Made by a program: the position numbers and the translations under genes. A stretch of DNA of 64,000 nucleotides from Larsenimonas suaedae (GTDB lineage: Bacteria; Pseudomonadota; Gammaproteobacteria; Pseudomonadales; Halomonadaceae): assembly GCF_023712105.1 (NCBI RefSeq), contig NZ_JAMLJI010000001.1, forward strand, positions 1,054,001-1,118,000, in the 5' to 3' direction. Shown here one piece after another: positions 27,964 through 37,757 of the stretch. Under the pieces are notes generated by a model that saw nothing but the letters and a program-made list of their open reading frames with translations, ran no database searches and was not told the origin of the DNA. Position 1 is the stretch's first letter. Each line of letters begins with the position of its first letter.

Positions 27964-28653
27964 TCAGTGACGGCGCGATGCAACCTGGTCGCGCAGATAG
28001 ATGGGTGTGGCCTCATGAGGCGCAACTGCGTTCCCTGCATCCAGCCCCTTTTGCGCCAGACAGACCATATCGCGGGCGTCAGGCTCAAGGGTGTTGTTAT
28101 CATCGATCACGCACTGTGCCACCTCGAGTGAAAGGCGCTCACGGAGCGTCCAACCGCTGCCTGCGCCGAACCATCGCGTCCCCTCGAACATGGCAGCCTC
28201 AAGGGCCTGCGGGGCACAAACGCGCTCTTCAAGGCAGCAGCGTAGCTGATACGTCTTAACGTTTACTTCAAACGCAGCCACATAAAGTTCATTCATTCGC
28301 GCATCGAACGCCGGAACGACGTGGGTAACACCGTGCTGCCTTGCCGCCCCGAGCGCCAGGGTTTCAAGGGTCGAGACCGGAACGATCGGCCGATCAAGCC
28401 CATAGGCAAGTCCCTGTACGGTGCCGGCCGCGATGCGAATACCGGTAAACGAGCCCGGCCCTCGCCCGTACGCCAGGGCATCGAGTTGAGACAGCGACAG
28501 CCCTGCCTCGCTCATCAGGCGATCCACCATCGGCATCAGACGCTGCGTGTGCTCGCGAGGCGCTATGACGTGCTCGCCGAGAATGGTGCCACGATGCCAG
28601 AGCGCGACCGAGCAGGCGGAAGAAGACGCATCGAGCGCAAGCAATGTAGACAT
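27964..28653 (-). CDS. tsaB: tRNA threonylcarbamoyladenosine biosynthesis protein TsaB
   Basis: From the ATG at 28653 (MSTLLALDASSSACSVAL) the protein is 229 residues (E. coli 231); a TTG at 28665 in frame is less likely. It is an actin/ASKHA-fold protein with AYGRGPGSFTGIRI, the conserved Gly-rich block of the family. TsaB supports TsaD, TsaE and TsaC in making t6A37 on ANN-decoding tRNAs. It heads the tsaB-uppP-rsmJ group. The start has no strong Shine-Dalgarno sequence. Confidence 0.95.
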   Translation of the reverse strand: MSTLLALDASSSACSVALWHRGTILGEHVIAPREHTQRLMPMVDRLMSEAGLSLSQLDALAYGRGPGSFTGIRIAAGTVQGLAYGLDRPIVPVSTLETLALGAARQHGVTHVVPAFDARMNELYVAAFEVNVKTYQLRCCLEERVCAPQALEAAMFEGTRWFGAGSGWTLRERLSLEVAQCVIDDNNTLEPDARDMVCLAQKGLDAGNAVAPHEATPIYLRDQVASRRH

Positions 28654-28789
28654 AGATGATTTCAATTAAATGGCAAATGAACGATCGACATTATAAAGAG
28701 CCGGACCCTACACCAAAAGGACTATTGCCAAAACAGAGGGCGAAGTCAGGAGGAAGGCAGATCAGGCACAGTATCAGAGGCTGCGCATC

Positions 28790-28815
28790 AAAAAAGCCGG
28801 CATTGCCGGCTTTTT
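28790..28815 (-). terminator. Terminator of adk
   Basis: AAAAAGCCGGC and GCCGGCTTTTT form a perfect 11-bp hairpin around ATT, 24 bp beyond the adk stop; it can stop transcription in both directions. Confidence 0.92.
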
Positions 28816-28839
28816 CAAGGGACATGATGGCCGCGTCGC

Positions 28840-29505
<666 letters not shown>

Positions 29506-29544
29506 TCAAGTGTTTAACGCAGTGCGTCGGGCCGGTGCCCTTCA

Positions 29545-29578
29545 ATAATAGGTGTGTTGCCTGCGTGAGCGCAGGCAA
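29545..29578 (-). promoter_or_regulatory. adk promoter with a perfect inverted repeat across the -35 region
   Basis: TATTAT on the minus strand (29550-29545) is a good -10 box. The -35 position, 17 bp upstream, falls within TTGCCTGCG-tgag-CGCAGGCAA (29557-29578), a perfect 9-bp inverted repeat. The -35 hexamer itself (TGCGCT) is poor. The repeat could be a repressor or activator site; no T run follows. Confidence 0.4.
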
Positions 29579-29667
29579 TCGCCAAAGCAAACACGCACCA
29601 TAGCGGGCAGGCCCTGCGACCACAAGTCCCGCGCCTGGCTTATCCGGCATTCATTAGTTGCAGACGT

Positions 29668-29692
29668 AAAGAAGCGGCCCGAAGGCCGCTTC
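29668..29692 (-). terminator. Terminator of aceEF
   Basis: On the minus strand a 9-bp stem GAAGCGGCC/GGCCGCTTC encloses a TTCG tetraloop and is followed by a short T run (29670-29668). It lies 38 bp beyond the aceF stop. Confidence 0.8.
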
Positions 29693-29730
29693 TCGTTTCA
29701 CTTGGCACGACTGTGACCGAGTGTCGCAGC

Positions 29731-31848
29731 TCAGAGCACCAACCGTCGAATGTCGGTCAGGACACTTGCCAGATAGGCCGTGAAGCGCGCGGCGTCGGCA
29801 CCGTTGACCGCACGGTGATCGTAGGACAATGACAGCGGCATCATCAGACGCGGCTGGAACGCGCTGCCATCCCACACCGGCTTCATCTGGGATTTCGACA
29901 CCCCAAGGATCGCCACTTCCGGCGTATTGACGATGGGCGTGAACGCCGTACCGCCAATGGAGCCAAGACTTGAGATGGTAAAGCAGCCGCCTTTCATCTC
30001 ATCGCCCTTGAGCTTGCCCTGCTGGGCCCGCTTGGCAAGATCGACCGACTCTTTAGCAAGCTCGATGACCGACTTCTGATCGGCATTGCGGATCACAGGC
30101 ACCAGCAGCCCATTGGGCGTGTCCACGGCGATGCCGATGTTCACGTATTTCTTCCAGACCACGGTTTCGCCGTCGGACTTGAGTGATACGTTGAACTGCG
30201 GGTACGCCTTGAGCGCGTGAGCAGCCGCCTTGATCATGAACGGCAGCGGCGTCAGCTTGGCGCCCTGCTGCTCCGCCTCGGCCTTCATCGACTTGCGGAA
30301 CGCCTCGAGCTCGGTGATGTCGGCTTCGTCGAACTGCGTCACGTGCGGCACGTTCAACCAGCTGCGATGCAGGTTAGTCGCACCCGCCTTCATCAGACGG
30401 CCCAACTTCTGCTCTTCGACCTCGCCGAACTGGCTGAAGTCGATGTCCGGCACCTGCGGAATACCCGAGCCACCGGACGGCGCTGCAGACGGTGCCGCCT
30501 GCTTGCCGGCCTTGCCGCGCTCGGTCATGGCCTGCTTGACGAAGGCGTGAACGTCTTCTTTCAGAACCCGGCCCTTCGGACCGCTGCCGGTAACCTCGGA
30601 CAGATCGACACCCAGCTCACGCGCCAGCATGCGAACGGCCGGACCTGCATGCGCGCTTGGCGCCTTCTGGCCCGCTTGACCACCGGCCATCTGCGCCTCG
30701 GGGGACGCTGAAGACGAGACCTGCTCCTGCTTGGCGGCGCCCTCTTGCTTCTTGGCGTCGTTCTTCTTGCCGCCGTCGCCCTTGGACGATGCCGCCTTGT
30801 CGCTCTTGCTCTCGGACGTCGATGCGCCTTTATCCGATGCAGGCTTTTTCTTCTTGCCACCGCCGCCGGCGGTTTCAATGTAGCCGATCAGGTCGCCCTC
30901 GGAGACCGTATCGCCTTCCTTGACGGAAAGCTCGACGATCTTGCCCTTGTAGGGGCTTGGGATATCCATCGATGCCTTGTCGGATTCAAGCGTGATCAGG
31001 CCGTCTTCCTTCTCGACCTCATCGCCTTCGGACACCGAGACCTCGATGATTTCGACGCCTTCGCTGCCACCGATATCCGGCACACGAATTTCCTGGCGAC
31101 CGCCCTCTTCTTCGGCGCTATCGTCGTCATCGCCTTGATCGTCAGCACTGTCGTCAGAGGCTTTGCTGTCATTGTCAGCGTCAGAAGCCGCGTCATCGTC
31201 GCCCGAGGCGTCTTCGTCATCACCGCCTTCGCCAGCGATTTCCATCTGACCGATCACGTCGCCTTCAGACACGGTGTCTCCTTCCTTGACGGAAAGGCTG
31301 ACAATCTTGCCCTCGTGCGGGCTTGGAATGTCCATCGAGGCCTTGTCGGACTCAAGCGTGATCAGCGCGTCTTCCTTGGCCACCTGGTCGCCTTCGGAAA
31401 CGGCCACTTCGATGATCTCGACGCCTTCGCTGCCACCAATGTCCGGCACCTTGATGTCAACGACCTGAGAACCGCCCTTGGCGCCGCCTTTCTTGGGCGC
31501 GTCTTCGGACGTGTCCTTTTTGGACGTATCGGTGTTTTCTTCGACCTCGGATTCAGATTCGGACTCGCTGGATGATTCTTCGGCGTCGTCCTGATCATCG
31601 CTATCGCCGTCGTCTTCGGTCTCAAGCTCGAGGATCTGATCGCCTTCGCTGACCTTGTCGCCTTCGCTGACCAGCACCTTGACCACCTTGCCGGCCTTCG
31701 GCGAGGGGATATCCATCGAGGCCTTGTCGGACTCGAGCGTGATCAGCGAGTCCTCGGCGGACACCTCATCGCCTTCCGAGACCAACACCTCGATGATTTC
31801 AACGCCTTCGCTGTCCCCGATATCGGGCACTTTAATTATTTCGCTCAA
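29731..31848 (-). CDS. aceF: Pyruvate dehydrogenase E2, dihydrolipoyllysine acetyltransferase, with three lipoyl domains
   Basis: This 705-residue E2 core carries three lipoyl domains (about 3-76, 131-205 and 253-326), each with the lipoylated Lys in ESDKASM (Lys42, Lys169, Lys291), an E3-binding domain (about 400-437) and a C-terminal catalytic domain with the YDHRAVNGAD active-site motif. Linkers 1 and 2 (77-128, 208-250) are almost entirely Asp/Glu/Ser, while the linker after domain 3 is Lys/Ser/Gly-rich; the usual Ala/Pro-rich linkers of E. coli AceF are absent. It follows aceE by 65 bp, and its terminator is 29668-29692. Confidence 0.97.
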   Translation of the reverse strand: MSEIIKVPDIGDSEGVEIIEVLVSEGDEVSAEDSLITLESDKASMDIPSPKAGKVVKVLVSEGDKVSEGDQILELETEDDGDSDDQDDAEESSSESESESEVEENTDTSKKDTSEDAPKKGGAKGGSQVVDIKVPDIGGSEGVEIIEVAVSEGDQVAKEDALITLESDKASMDIPSPHEGKIVSLSVKEGDTVSEGDVIGQMEIAGEGGDDEDASGDDDAASDADNDSKASDDSADDQGDDDDSAEEEGGRQEIRVPDIGGSEGVEIIEVSVSEGDEVEKEDGLITLESDKASMDIPSPYKGKIVELSVKEGDTVSEGDLIGYIETAGGGGKKKKPASDKGASTSESKSDKAASSKGDGGKKNDAKKQEGAAKQEQVSSSASPEAQMAGGQAGQKAPSAHAGPAVRMLARELGVDLSEVTGSGPKGRVLKEDVHAFVKQAMTERGKAGKQAAPSAAPSGGSGIPQVPDIDFSQFGEVEEQKLGRLMKAGATNLHRSWLNVPHVTQFDEADITELEAFRKSMKAEAEQQGAKLTPLPFMIKAAAHALKAYPQFNVSLKSDGETVVWKKYVNIGIAVDTPNGLLVPVIRNADQKSVIELAKESVDLAKRAQQGKLKGDEMKGGCFTISSLGSIGGTAFTPIVNTPEVAILGVSKSQMKPVWDGSAFQPRLMMPLSLSYDHRAVNGADAARFTAYLASVLTDIRRLVL

Positions 31849-31913
31849 GAGATGCGCTCCTTCAATACTGACCGCTTACGCCACGGGGGCGGCAAGGCCG
31901 CCCCAGCTCCTCA

Positions 31914-34592
31914 TCAACTGGTGACAGGATAGGCCTTGTTCGGATCGATGCCGTACTTCTCCATCGCCTGCTTGACGACCTTGCGATCGATCTCGCCGCG
32001 ATCCGCCAGCGCCTTCAGCGCCATGACCGTCACGAAATAGCGATCCACCTCGAAGAAGTAGCGCAGCTTTTCGCGCGTGTCGGAACGGCCGTAACCATCG
32101 GTACCGAGCACGTAGTAGTCGGTCGGAACCCAGGCACGCACCTGATCGGAGAACAGCTTCATGTAATCGGTCGAAGCAATCGCCGGCCCGTCTCGGCCTT
32201 CGAGACACTGGGTCACCCAGGGCTTGCCGGGTTCGGCATCGGGATTGATGAAGGCGTTACGGTCGATCTCGAGCGCTTCGCGACGAAGCTCATTGAAGCT
32301 GGTCACGCTCCAGATGTCGGCACTGACGCCGAAGTCGTCGGCCAGAAGTTCAGCGGCGCGCTCGACTTCGATCAGGATCGTGCCGGAGCCCATCAGCTGA
32401 ACGTGGCCGTTCTTGCCCTTCTCGCCTTCACGCAGCAAGTACATGCCCTTGATGATGCCTTCTTCTGCCCCTTCCGGCATTTCCGGATGGTGGTAGTTTT
32501 CGTTCATCAACGTCAGGTAGTAGAAGCAGTTTTCCTTGTCCTGATACATGCGCTTCAAGCCGTCGTGCATGATTACGGCGACTTCGTGCGCGTACGTCGG
32601 GTCATAGCTTCGGCAGTTCGGAACAGTGGAGGCCAGAATGTGGCTGTGGCCGTCCTGGTGCTGAAGCCCTTCGCCGTTGAGCGTGGTGCGCCCTGCCGTA
32701 CCGCCGAGCAAGAAGCCTCGCGCCTGCATGTCGCCAGCAGCCCAGACCAGGTCACCGACACGCTGGAAGCCGAACATCGAGTAATAGACGTAAAACGGCA
32801 GCAGCGGCACGTGGTGGTTGGCGTACGAGGTGGCGGCCGCAATCCAGCTGGACATGGCGCCGGCTTCGTTGATGCCTTCCTCGAGAATCTGACCGGCCTT
32901 GTCTTCGCGGTAGAACATGATCTGGCCGGCATCCATCGGCTCGTACTTCTGGCCTTCGGCCGTGTAGATGCCGAGCTGACGGAACATGCCTTCCATGCCG
33001 AACGTACGCGCTTCGTCAGGCACGATCGGAACGACCTGCTTGCCGAACTGCTTGTTCTTGACCAGGCCATTGAGCACGCGCACGAAGCTCATGGTCGTGG
33101 ATACTTCGCGGTCTCCCGAGCCCTTGAGCTGGCTTGAGAACATCTTGTCGTCGAGTCCCGGGAACTCGATTGACTCGAAGTCATGCTTACGCGCCGGCAG
33201 GTACCCACCCAGACGTTCCCGCATGAGATGCATGTACTTCATCTCGGGGCTGTCTTTTTCGGGCTTGTAGTACGGCATTTCCTTATCGATTTCCTCATCG
33301 GAAACCGGGATACCGAAGCGGTCACGGAAGGTCTTGATCGCGCCCACTTCCATCGACTTGATCTGGTGCGCTTCGTTGTCCGCCTCACCGCTATCGCCGC
33401 CCATACCGTAACCCTTGACGGTGTGCGCAAGAATAACGGTCGGCTTGCCATTGTTGTTGTGGAACGCCTCGTGATAGGCCGCATAGACCTTATAGGGGTC
33501 ATGGCCGCCACGGTTCAGGCGCCAGATGTCCTCATCGGTGAGGTCCTTGACCATGTCCTTGGTTTCATCGTATTTGCCAAAGAAATGCTCACGGGTGTAG
33601 GCGCCGCCCTGGGCCTTGTAATTCTGGTACTCGCCGTCGACCACCTCATCCATGCGTTTTTGCAGGATGCCCTTGGTGTCCTTCTCGAACAGCGGATCCC
33701 AGAAACGACCCCAGACCACCTTGATGACGTTCCAGCCAGCACCGCGGAAGATACCTTCGAGTTCATCGATGATACGCGCATTACCGCGCACAGGGCCGTC
33801 CAGACGCTGGAGGTTGCAGTTGATGACGAACACGAGGTTGTCGAGCTTTTCACGCCCGGCCAGTGAAATCGCGCCAAGTGACTCGGGCTCGTCGCACTCG
33901 CCGTCACCGAGGAATGCCCAGACCTTGCGGTCCTGCATCGGCTGCAGACCACGTGCGTCGAGATACTTCATGACGTGGGCCTGGTAGATTGCCATGATCG
34001 GGCCCAGACCCATCGAGACGGTCGGGAACTGCCAGTAGTCCGGCATCAGCCAGGGGTGCGGGTAAGACGACAGGCCATCGCCATCGACTTCCTGACGGAA
34101 CTTGTCCATCTGTTCTTCGGAGAGACGTCCTTCCAGGTAGGAGCGCGCGTAGATGCCCGGCGCACTGTGGCCCTGGATGTAGACCAGATCACCCTTGAAA
34201 TCACCTTCCGGCGCACGGAAGAAATGGTTGAAGCCCACGTCATAAAGCGTTGCGCTGGACATGAAGCTGGCCAGGTGACCGCCCAGTCCCTTGTGCTTCT
34301 TGTTGGTACGGATGACCTGCGCTGCCATGTTCCAGCGAATCAGGGAACGAATGCGACGCTCCATGAACAGATCACCCGGCATACGCGCCTCGCGATGCAC
34401 CGGGATGGTGTTGCGATGAGGCGTGTTCACAGAGAAGGGGGGCTGCATCCCATCACGGCGAAGCCGATCCGCCAGGCGGCTCAGCAAATATTGGGCTCGA
34501 TCTTCGCCCTCGCGATCCAGTACCGATTCTAAGGACTCTAACCATTCCGTCGTTTCGGTAGGATCGAGGTCTTCTCGTGCCTCCAGACTCAT
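31914..34592 (-). CDS. aceE: Pyruvate dehydrogenase E1 component
   Basis: This 892-residue homodimeric E1 uses thiamine diphosphate to decarboxylate pyruvate and acetylate the E2 lipoyl groups. The diagnostic segments are present: GHSAPGIYARSYLEGRLSE, the ThDP motif GDGECDEPESLGAISLA, NRGGHDPYKVYAAYH and the YGRSDTREKLR end. The ATG at 34592 has a GGAGAG site. A likely promoter at 34760-34788 leaves a leader of about 160 nt. No pdhR-like regulator is adjacent. Confidence 0.98.
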   Translation of the reverse strand: MSLEAREDLDPTETTEWLESLESVLDREGEDRAQYLLSRLADRLRRDGMQPPFSVNTPHRNTIPVHREARMPGDLFMERRIRSLIRWNMAAQVIRTNKKHKGLGGHLASFMSSATLYDVGFNHFFRAPEGDFKGDLVYIQGHSAPGIYARSYLEGRLSEEQMDKFRQEVDGDGLSSYPHPWLMPDYWQFPTVSMGLGPIMAIYQAHVMKYLDARGLQPMQDRKVWAFLGDGECDEPESLGAISLAGREKLDNLVFVINCNLQRLDGPVRGNARIIDELEGIFRGAGWNVIKVVWGRFWDPLFEKDTKGILQKRMDEVVDGEYQNYKAQGGAYTREHFFGKYDETKDMVKDLTDEDIWRLNRGGHDPYKVYAAYHEAFHNNNGKPTVILAHTVKGYGMGGDSGEADNEAHQIKSMEVGAIKTFRDRFGIPVSDEEIDKEMPYYKPEKDSPEMKYMHLMRERLGGYLPARKHDFESIEFPGLDDKMFSSQLKGSGDREVSTTMSFVRVLNGLVKNKQFGKQVVPIVPDEARTFGMEGMFRQLGIYTAEGQKYEPMDAGQIMFYREDKAGQILEEGINEAGAMSSWIAAATSYANHHVPLLPFYVYYSMFGFQRVGDLVWAAGDMQARGFLLGGTAGRTTLNGEGLQHQDGHSHILASTVPNCRSYDPTYAHEVAVIMHDGLKRMYQDKENCFYYLTLMNENYHHPEMPEGAEEGIIKGMYLLREGEKGKNGHVQLMGSGTILIEVERAAELLADDFGVSADIWSVTSFNELRREALEIDRNAFINPDAEPGKPWVTQCLEGRDGPAIASTDYMKLFSDQVRAWVPTDYYVLGTDGYGRSDTREKLRYFFEVDRYFVTVMALKALADRGEIDRKVVKQAMEKYGIDPNKAYPVTS

Positions 34593-34989
34593 AGACGTCT
34601 CTCCGATGAAGAAATAATATCAGTCGCCTTCCGATCAGGAAGTGCGTCACAGTGCTCTTTGTCAGTTAAAACGGGCGCAGGTTTTTGTAGGGTCGCGCTG
34701 CTCGCCGCATGTCGTAATTCTGCAACGGGTGGCTGTGATACCAGCCTTGACGGGGGACGAAGATACCGCAAACACAAGCGGCTGCCAATTGATAGGCAAA
34801 AGGCGCATCTCCCCGAAAGCCTGAGGCATATACCGTGCCACGGCGCGGGTCGGATGCATTGGTCGCTTGAAAAAACGCAGCCTGTCATAGCCACCGTGTG
34901 TCGCCGTTTTGGTGAGGGTCACGTTTCAAAGACCCCACAAATGTAGTTTTCTTACGCCGAATTACCAGTAGACCGCTCGGACTCGAGCT
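34593..34989. other. Intergenic region upstream of aceE
   Basis: The 397-bp spacer between the ampD stop and the aceE start carries the aceE promoter and leader. I see no gene; small plus-strand frames have no ribosome site. Confidence 0.6.
34760..34788 (-). promoter_or_regulatory. Probable promoter of aceEF
   Basis: On the minus strand TTGGCA (34788-34783) and TATCTT (34765-34760) are separated by 17 bp; the -35 box is five of six to consensus. The transcript would start near 34753 and have a leader of about 160 nt, long enough for post-transcriptional control. Confidence 0.55.
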
Positions 34990-35532
34990 TTAGCCTCGCA
35001 GCCCCTGAAAGAAGTATTGCCAATCGAACGAGGGGCCTGGATCGACCTTTCTGAGCGGTGCCACGTGCTGATGCCCGGTAATACGCTCAGGCGTGAGCGC
35101 TGAGTATTTGCCCATGAGCGCACGCGTGAGCTCAACAAGACGTGCGTATTGCGCACGTGTAAATGGCCGATGATCGCCTTCAAGCTCCACGCCAATGGTG
35201 AAATCATTCAACCGCGACCGGCCCTGCCAGCTGGATTTTCCGGCATGCCAGGCCCGTTGATCGAATCCGACGTATTGGATCACCTGCCCACTGCGTCGAA
35301 TCAGACAGTGGGCCGACACGCGAAGCCCCTCGATCTTCTTGAAATAGGGATGCGCCTCGGGGTCGAGTCGGCCAAGAAATAGATCCGTGATCGCCTCCCC
35401 GCCGAACTCACCGGGCGGCAGACTGATCGAGTGCAGCACAAGCCCTGAAATTTCACCCTGAGGCCGAGTATCGCAGTGCGCCGAGGGCGCGTGTTCAGCC
35501 TCGCTCAGCCAGTGCAGATCGTTGACATGCAT
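34990..35532 (-). CDS. ampD: 1,6-anhydro-N-acetylmuramyl-L-alanine amidase AmpD
   Basis: This 180-residue cytosolic zinc amidase cleaves 1,6-anhydroMurNAc-peptides in peptidoglycan recycling; its loss derepresses ampC in some species. The zinc ligands are at the same numbers as in the characterised Citrobacter enzyme: His34 (LVLHSIS), His154 (TGHQH) and Asp164 (RKVDPG). The N-terminal [17 protein letters not shown] and the central [10 protein letters not shown] are typical. It is divergent from nadC, as in Pseudomonas and enterobacteria. Confidence 0.96.
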   Translation of the reverse strand: MHVNDLHWLSEAEHAPSAHCDTRPQGEISGLVLHSISLPPGEFGGEAITDLFLGRLDPEAHPYFKKIEGLRVSAHCLIRRSGQVIQYVGFDQRAWHAGKSSWQGRSRLNDFTIGVELEGDHRPFTRAQYARLVELTRALMGKYSALTPERITGHQHVAPLRKVDPGPSFDWQYFFQGLRG

Positions 35533-35579
35533 ACCGGACGTCGCTTCCTTATTGGTCGATTGTTCAAGTCACTCTATCC

Positions 35580-35585
35580 TATACT
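35580..35585 (+). promoter_or_regulatory. Possible -10 box of nadC
   Basis: TATACT in the context CCTATACTTTA, 88 bp upstream of the nadC ATG. The CTATACT form fits sigmaS-type promoters; no good -35 box at 16-18 bp. Confidence 0.25.
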
Positions 35586-35673
35586 TTATTACCCGGTGTC
35601 GACGCACAGGCGCCGGCCACTCAAAGCCCGCGATAAGGCCTTCATCAGGTCCACGCCCAGGAGAGAGTTCTCA

Positions 35674-36528
35674 ATGACGTTTCAAGAAGCCCTCGCTGAA
35701 GACATTCGAACCACCGCCAGTCGAATGATCAACGAGGACATTGGCGGCGGCGACATCACCGCTCAGTTGATTGCCTCGAAACAGTGGGCGCGTGCCGAAG
35801 TCATCAGCCGGCAGCCCGCTATCCTCTGTGGCGTTGCCTGGGTCGAGGAGCTTTACCGACGCATCGACCCGACGGTGAAACTCACCTGGAGCCACGAAGA
35901 CGGCAACGCACTGATACCGGATACGCCCTTTCTGACGCTTGAAGGGCCGGCTCGCTCATTGATGACCGGCGAGCGCGCCGCGCTCAACCTGCTGCAGACG
36001 CTTTCCGGCACGGCAACAACCACCCGTCATTACGTGGACCTGGTCGCGGACTATCCGGTCTCGGTGCTCGATACGCGCAAGACGCTGCCGGGCCTTCGTC
36101 TGGCTCAGAAGTATGCGGTCAACTGCGGCGGTGGCAATAACCACCGACTGGGACTTTATGACGCCTTCCTGATCAAGGAAAACCACATTACCGCATGCGG
36201 CGGCATCGAACGCGCCGTCAAGGAAGCGCGTGACATTGCGCGCGAGCTGCCGGTCGAGGTCGAAGTCGAAACCTTCGAAGAGCTCAATCAGGCACTCGAG
36301 GCCGGGGCCGACATCATCATGCTGGATAACTTCTCGCTTGATGACATGCGACAGGCCGTTGAACTGACCGCCGGCCGCGCGCAGCTCGAGGCATCCGGCA
36401 ACGTCGATGAGGACACCATGGTCGATATCGCAAGGACCGGCATCGACCGCATCTCGATTGGCGCGCTCACCAAGCACGTGACCGCCATCGATCTTTCGAT
36501 GCGGGTGCACGAGGTGGAAACGCGCTAG
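35674..36528 (+). CDS. nadC: Nicotinate-nucleotide pyrophosphorylase (carboxylating), NadC
   Basis: The ATG at 35674 with an AGGAG site gives 284 residues; the frame is open further upstream through ampD's divergent start, but without NadC similarity. NadC converts quinolinate and PRPP to nicotinate mononucleotide. The PRTase signature segments are [53 protein letters not shown] and [14 protein letters not shown]. The window also encodes NadA (48085-49119), which makes quinolinate. Confidence 0.97.
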   Translation: MTFQEALAEDIRTTASRMINEDIGGGDITAQLIASKQWARAEVISRQPAILCGVAWVEELYRRIDPTVKLTWSHEDGNALIPDTPFLTLEGPARSLMTGERAALNLLQTLSGTATTTRHYVDLVADYPVSVLDTRKTLPGLRLAQKYAVNCGGGNNHRLGLYDAFLIKENHITACGGIERAVKEARDIARELPVEVEVETFEELNQALEAGADIIMLDNFSLDDMRQAVELTAGRAQLEASGNVDEDTMVDIARTGIDRISIGALTKHVTAIDLSMRVHEVETR

Positions 36529-36534
36529 TCAGCA

Positions 36535-37155
36535 TCAGTGCCGATAGGCCGCCAACAAACCGGCGGCGCCGATGAACAGCCCGCCGAAGGCTCTATTGAT
36601 GGCCCGCTGCTGCGCTGGCGTTTTCAGGAATCGGGCAATGGCGGTCGAAAGCGTGGCATAACCGAACATGACCGCGATATCGACCGCCACCATGGTCGCA
36701 CCCATGATGGCGAACTGCGGCGCATGGGGTGCATCGGCCACCAGAAACTGAGGCAACAGCGCCATTAGAAACACCGTAGCCTTGGGGTTGGTCGCATTGA
36801 CCAGCGCCCCCTTCCAGAGCCGCGTCCAGCCAGACAGCGTCGCATCCTGATTTTCGGTGCTGAAAGCGTGGGCGGTTTCTCGCCACTTGGTAATTCCGAG
36901 ATACACCAGATAAACCACACCCAGCCACTTGATGATCGTAAACGCCAACGCAGAGCTTGAAAGTAGAGAGCCCAGGCCGATACCGACCACCACCATTTGA
37001 AAGGCAAGGCCAATCTGCAGCCCGAGAATGGAAGGAAGCGTGCGCCTGACACCGTAGACCATGCCGTTGGCCATGGTGTTGATGGCCCCGGCCCCCGGGG
37101 TCACGCTGATCAAGACACACGCCACAAAAAAGGCGCTGAATAGGGTCCAGCTCAT
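36535..37155 (-). CDS. LysE/RhtB family amino-acid exporter
   Basis: The start at 37155 (MSWTLFSAFFVACVLIS) gives 206 residues with six likely membrane segments, the size of the LysE/RhtB family. The N-terminal motif SVTPGAGAINTMANGMVYGVRR and the central GALVNATNPKATVF are characteristic. It exports amino acids or related compounds, but the substrate cannot be read. It converges on nadC (6 bp apart) and is separated from the mtn operon by about 90 bp. Confidence 0.9.
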   Translation of the reverse strand: MSWTLFSAFFVACVLISVTPGAGAINTMANGMVYGVRRTLPSILGLQIGLAFQMVVVGIGLGSLLSSSALAFTIIKWLGVVYLVYLGITKWRETAHAFSTENQDATLSGWTRLWKGALVNATNPKATVFLMALLPQFLVADAPHAPQFAIMGATMVAVDIAVMFGYATLSTAIARFLKTPAQQRAINRAFGGLFIGAAGLLAAYRH

Positions 37156-37247
37156 TCCCGCTCTACTCCCGTAAACCACGCAATAATGTAAAAGGTGAGC
37201 ACATACCACTCAGCACGCGTTATCCATGCCGAACGGTTTTGCGACCA

Positions 37248-37757
37248 CTAGGGTGATGACGCAATTCGCGCCTTGAGTGCTGCATTGAATCGCTTGCGGT
37301 CCTTGAGGGGCAATAGCCCTGAAGGAATGGTGCGACGCGTCGGCTTACCGACCGCACCCCGAGCGCTGTCGTTCAATACGATACGCACACCGACCGAGCT
37401 CTCACGCTCGATGCGACTGATGTTGGAAAACGCAATCTCTTCAAGCCGCGGCGCATAAAGCGGACCGCCGATGAAATAGACCGAGCGCTCATCGAGGCGA
37501 AGAATCGGCGACAGCCGACGCCGTCCCATGAGATTGCCCCCGATCATCATGCCCCACAGAAAGATCAATAGCGCGACCGGCGCCATTGGCCACCACTGCT
37601 TCTGCTGATAGCAATACACTAAAAGCGTAATGCCACCTGCAACCGAAAAGGCAAACGCGACGCCCAGCATGCGCGTATTGCTGCGTTTCTCGGTAAAAAG
37701 CATCGGGTCGGTGCCGTCACTGGCGTGGGATTGGGGCTGAGTCATGGTCGATATCAT
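37248..37757 (-). CDS. Small two-segment membrane protein of unknown function
   Basis: This 169-residue frame has a polar N-terminus, two membrane segments (about residues 32-50 and 56-72), then a basic cytosolic domain (75-169) rich in beta-strand-like stretches such as RSVYFIGGPLYAPRLEEIAFSNISRI, reminiscent of bacterial PH-like domains; that is only a guess. An alternative ATG lies at 37745. The start at 37757 overlaps the stop of the GNAT gene by 4 bp, so it is probably the last gene of the mtnB operon. Confidence 0.6.
   Translation of the reverse strand: MISTMTQPQSHASDGTDPMLFTEKRSNTRMLGVAFAFSVAGGITLLVYCYQQKQWWPMAPVALLIFLWGMMIGGNLMGRRRLSPILRLDERSVYFIGGPLYAPRLEEIAFSNISRIERESSVGVRIVLNDSARGAVGKPTRRTIPSGLLPLKDRKRFNAALKARIASSP

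Noticed and set aside
31200-31850. DNA repeats in aceF as a recombination scar
   Set aside because: They are the three lipoyl domains, a known E2 architecture with intact lysines.
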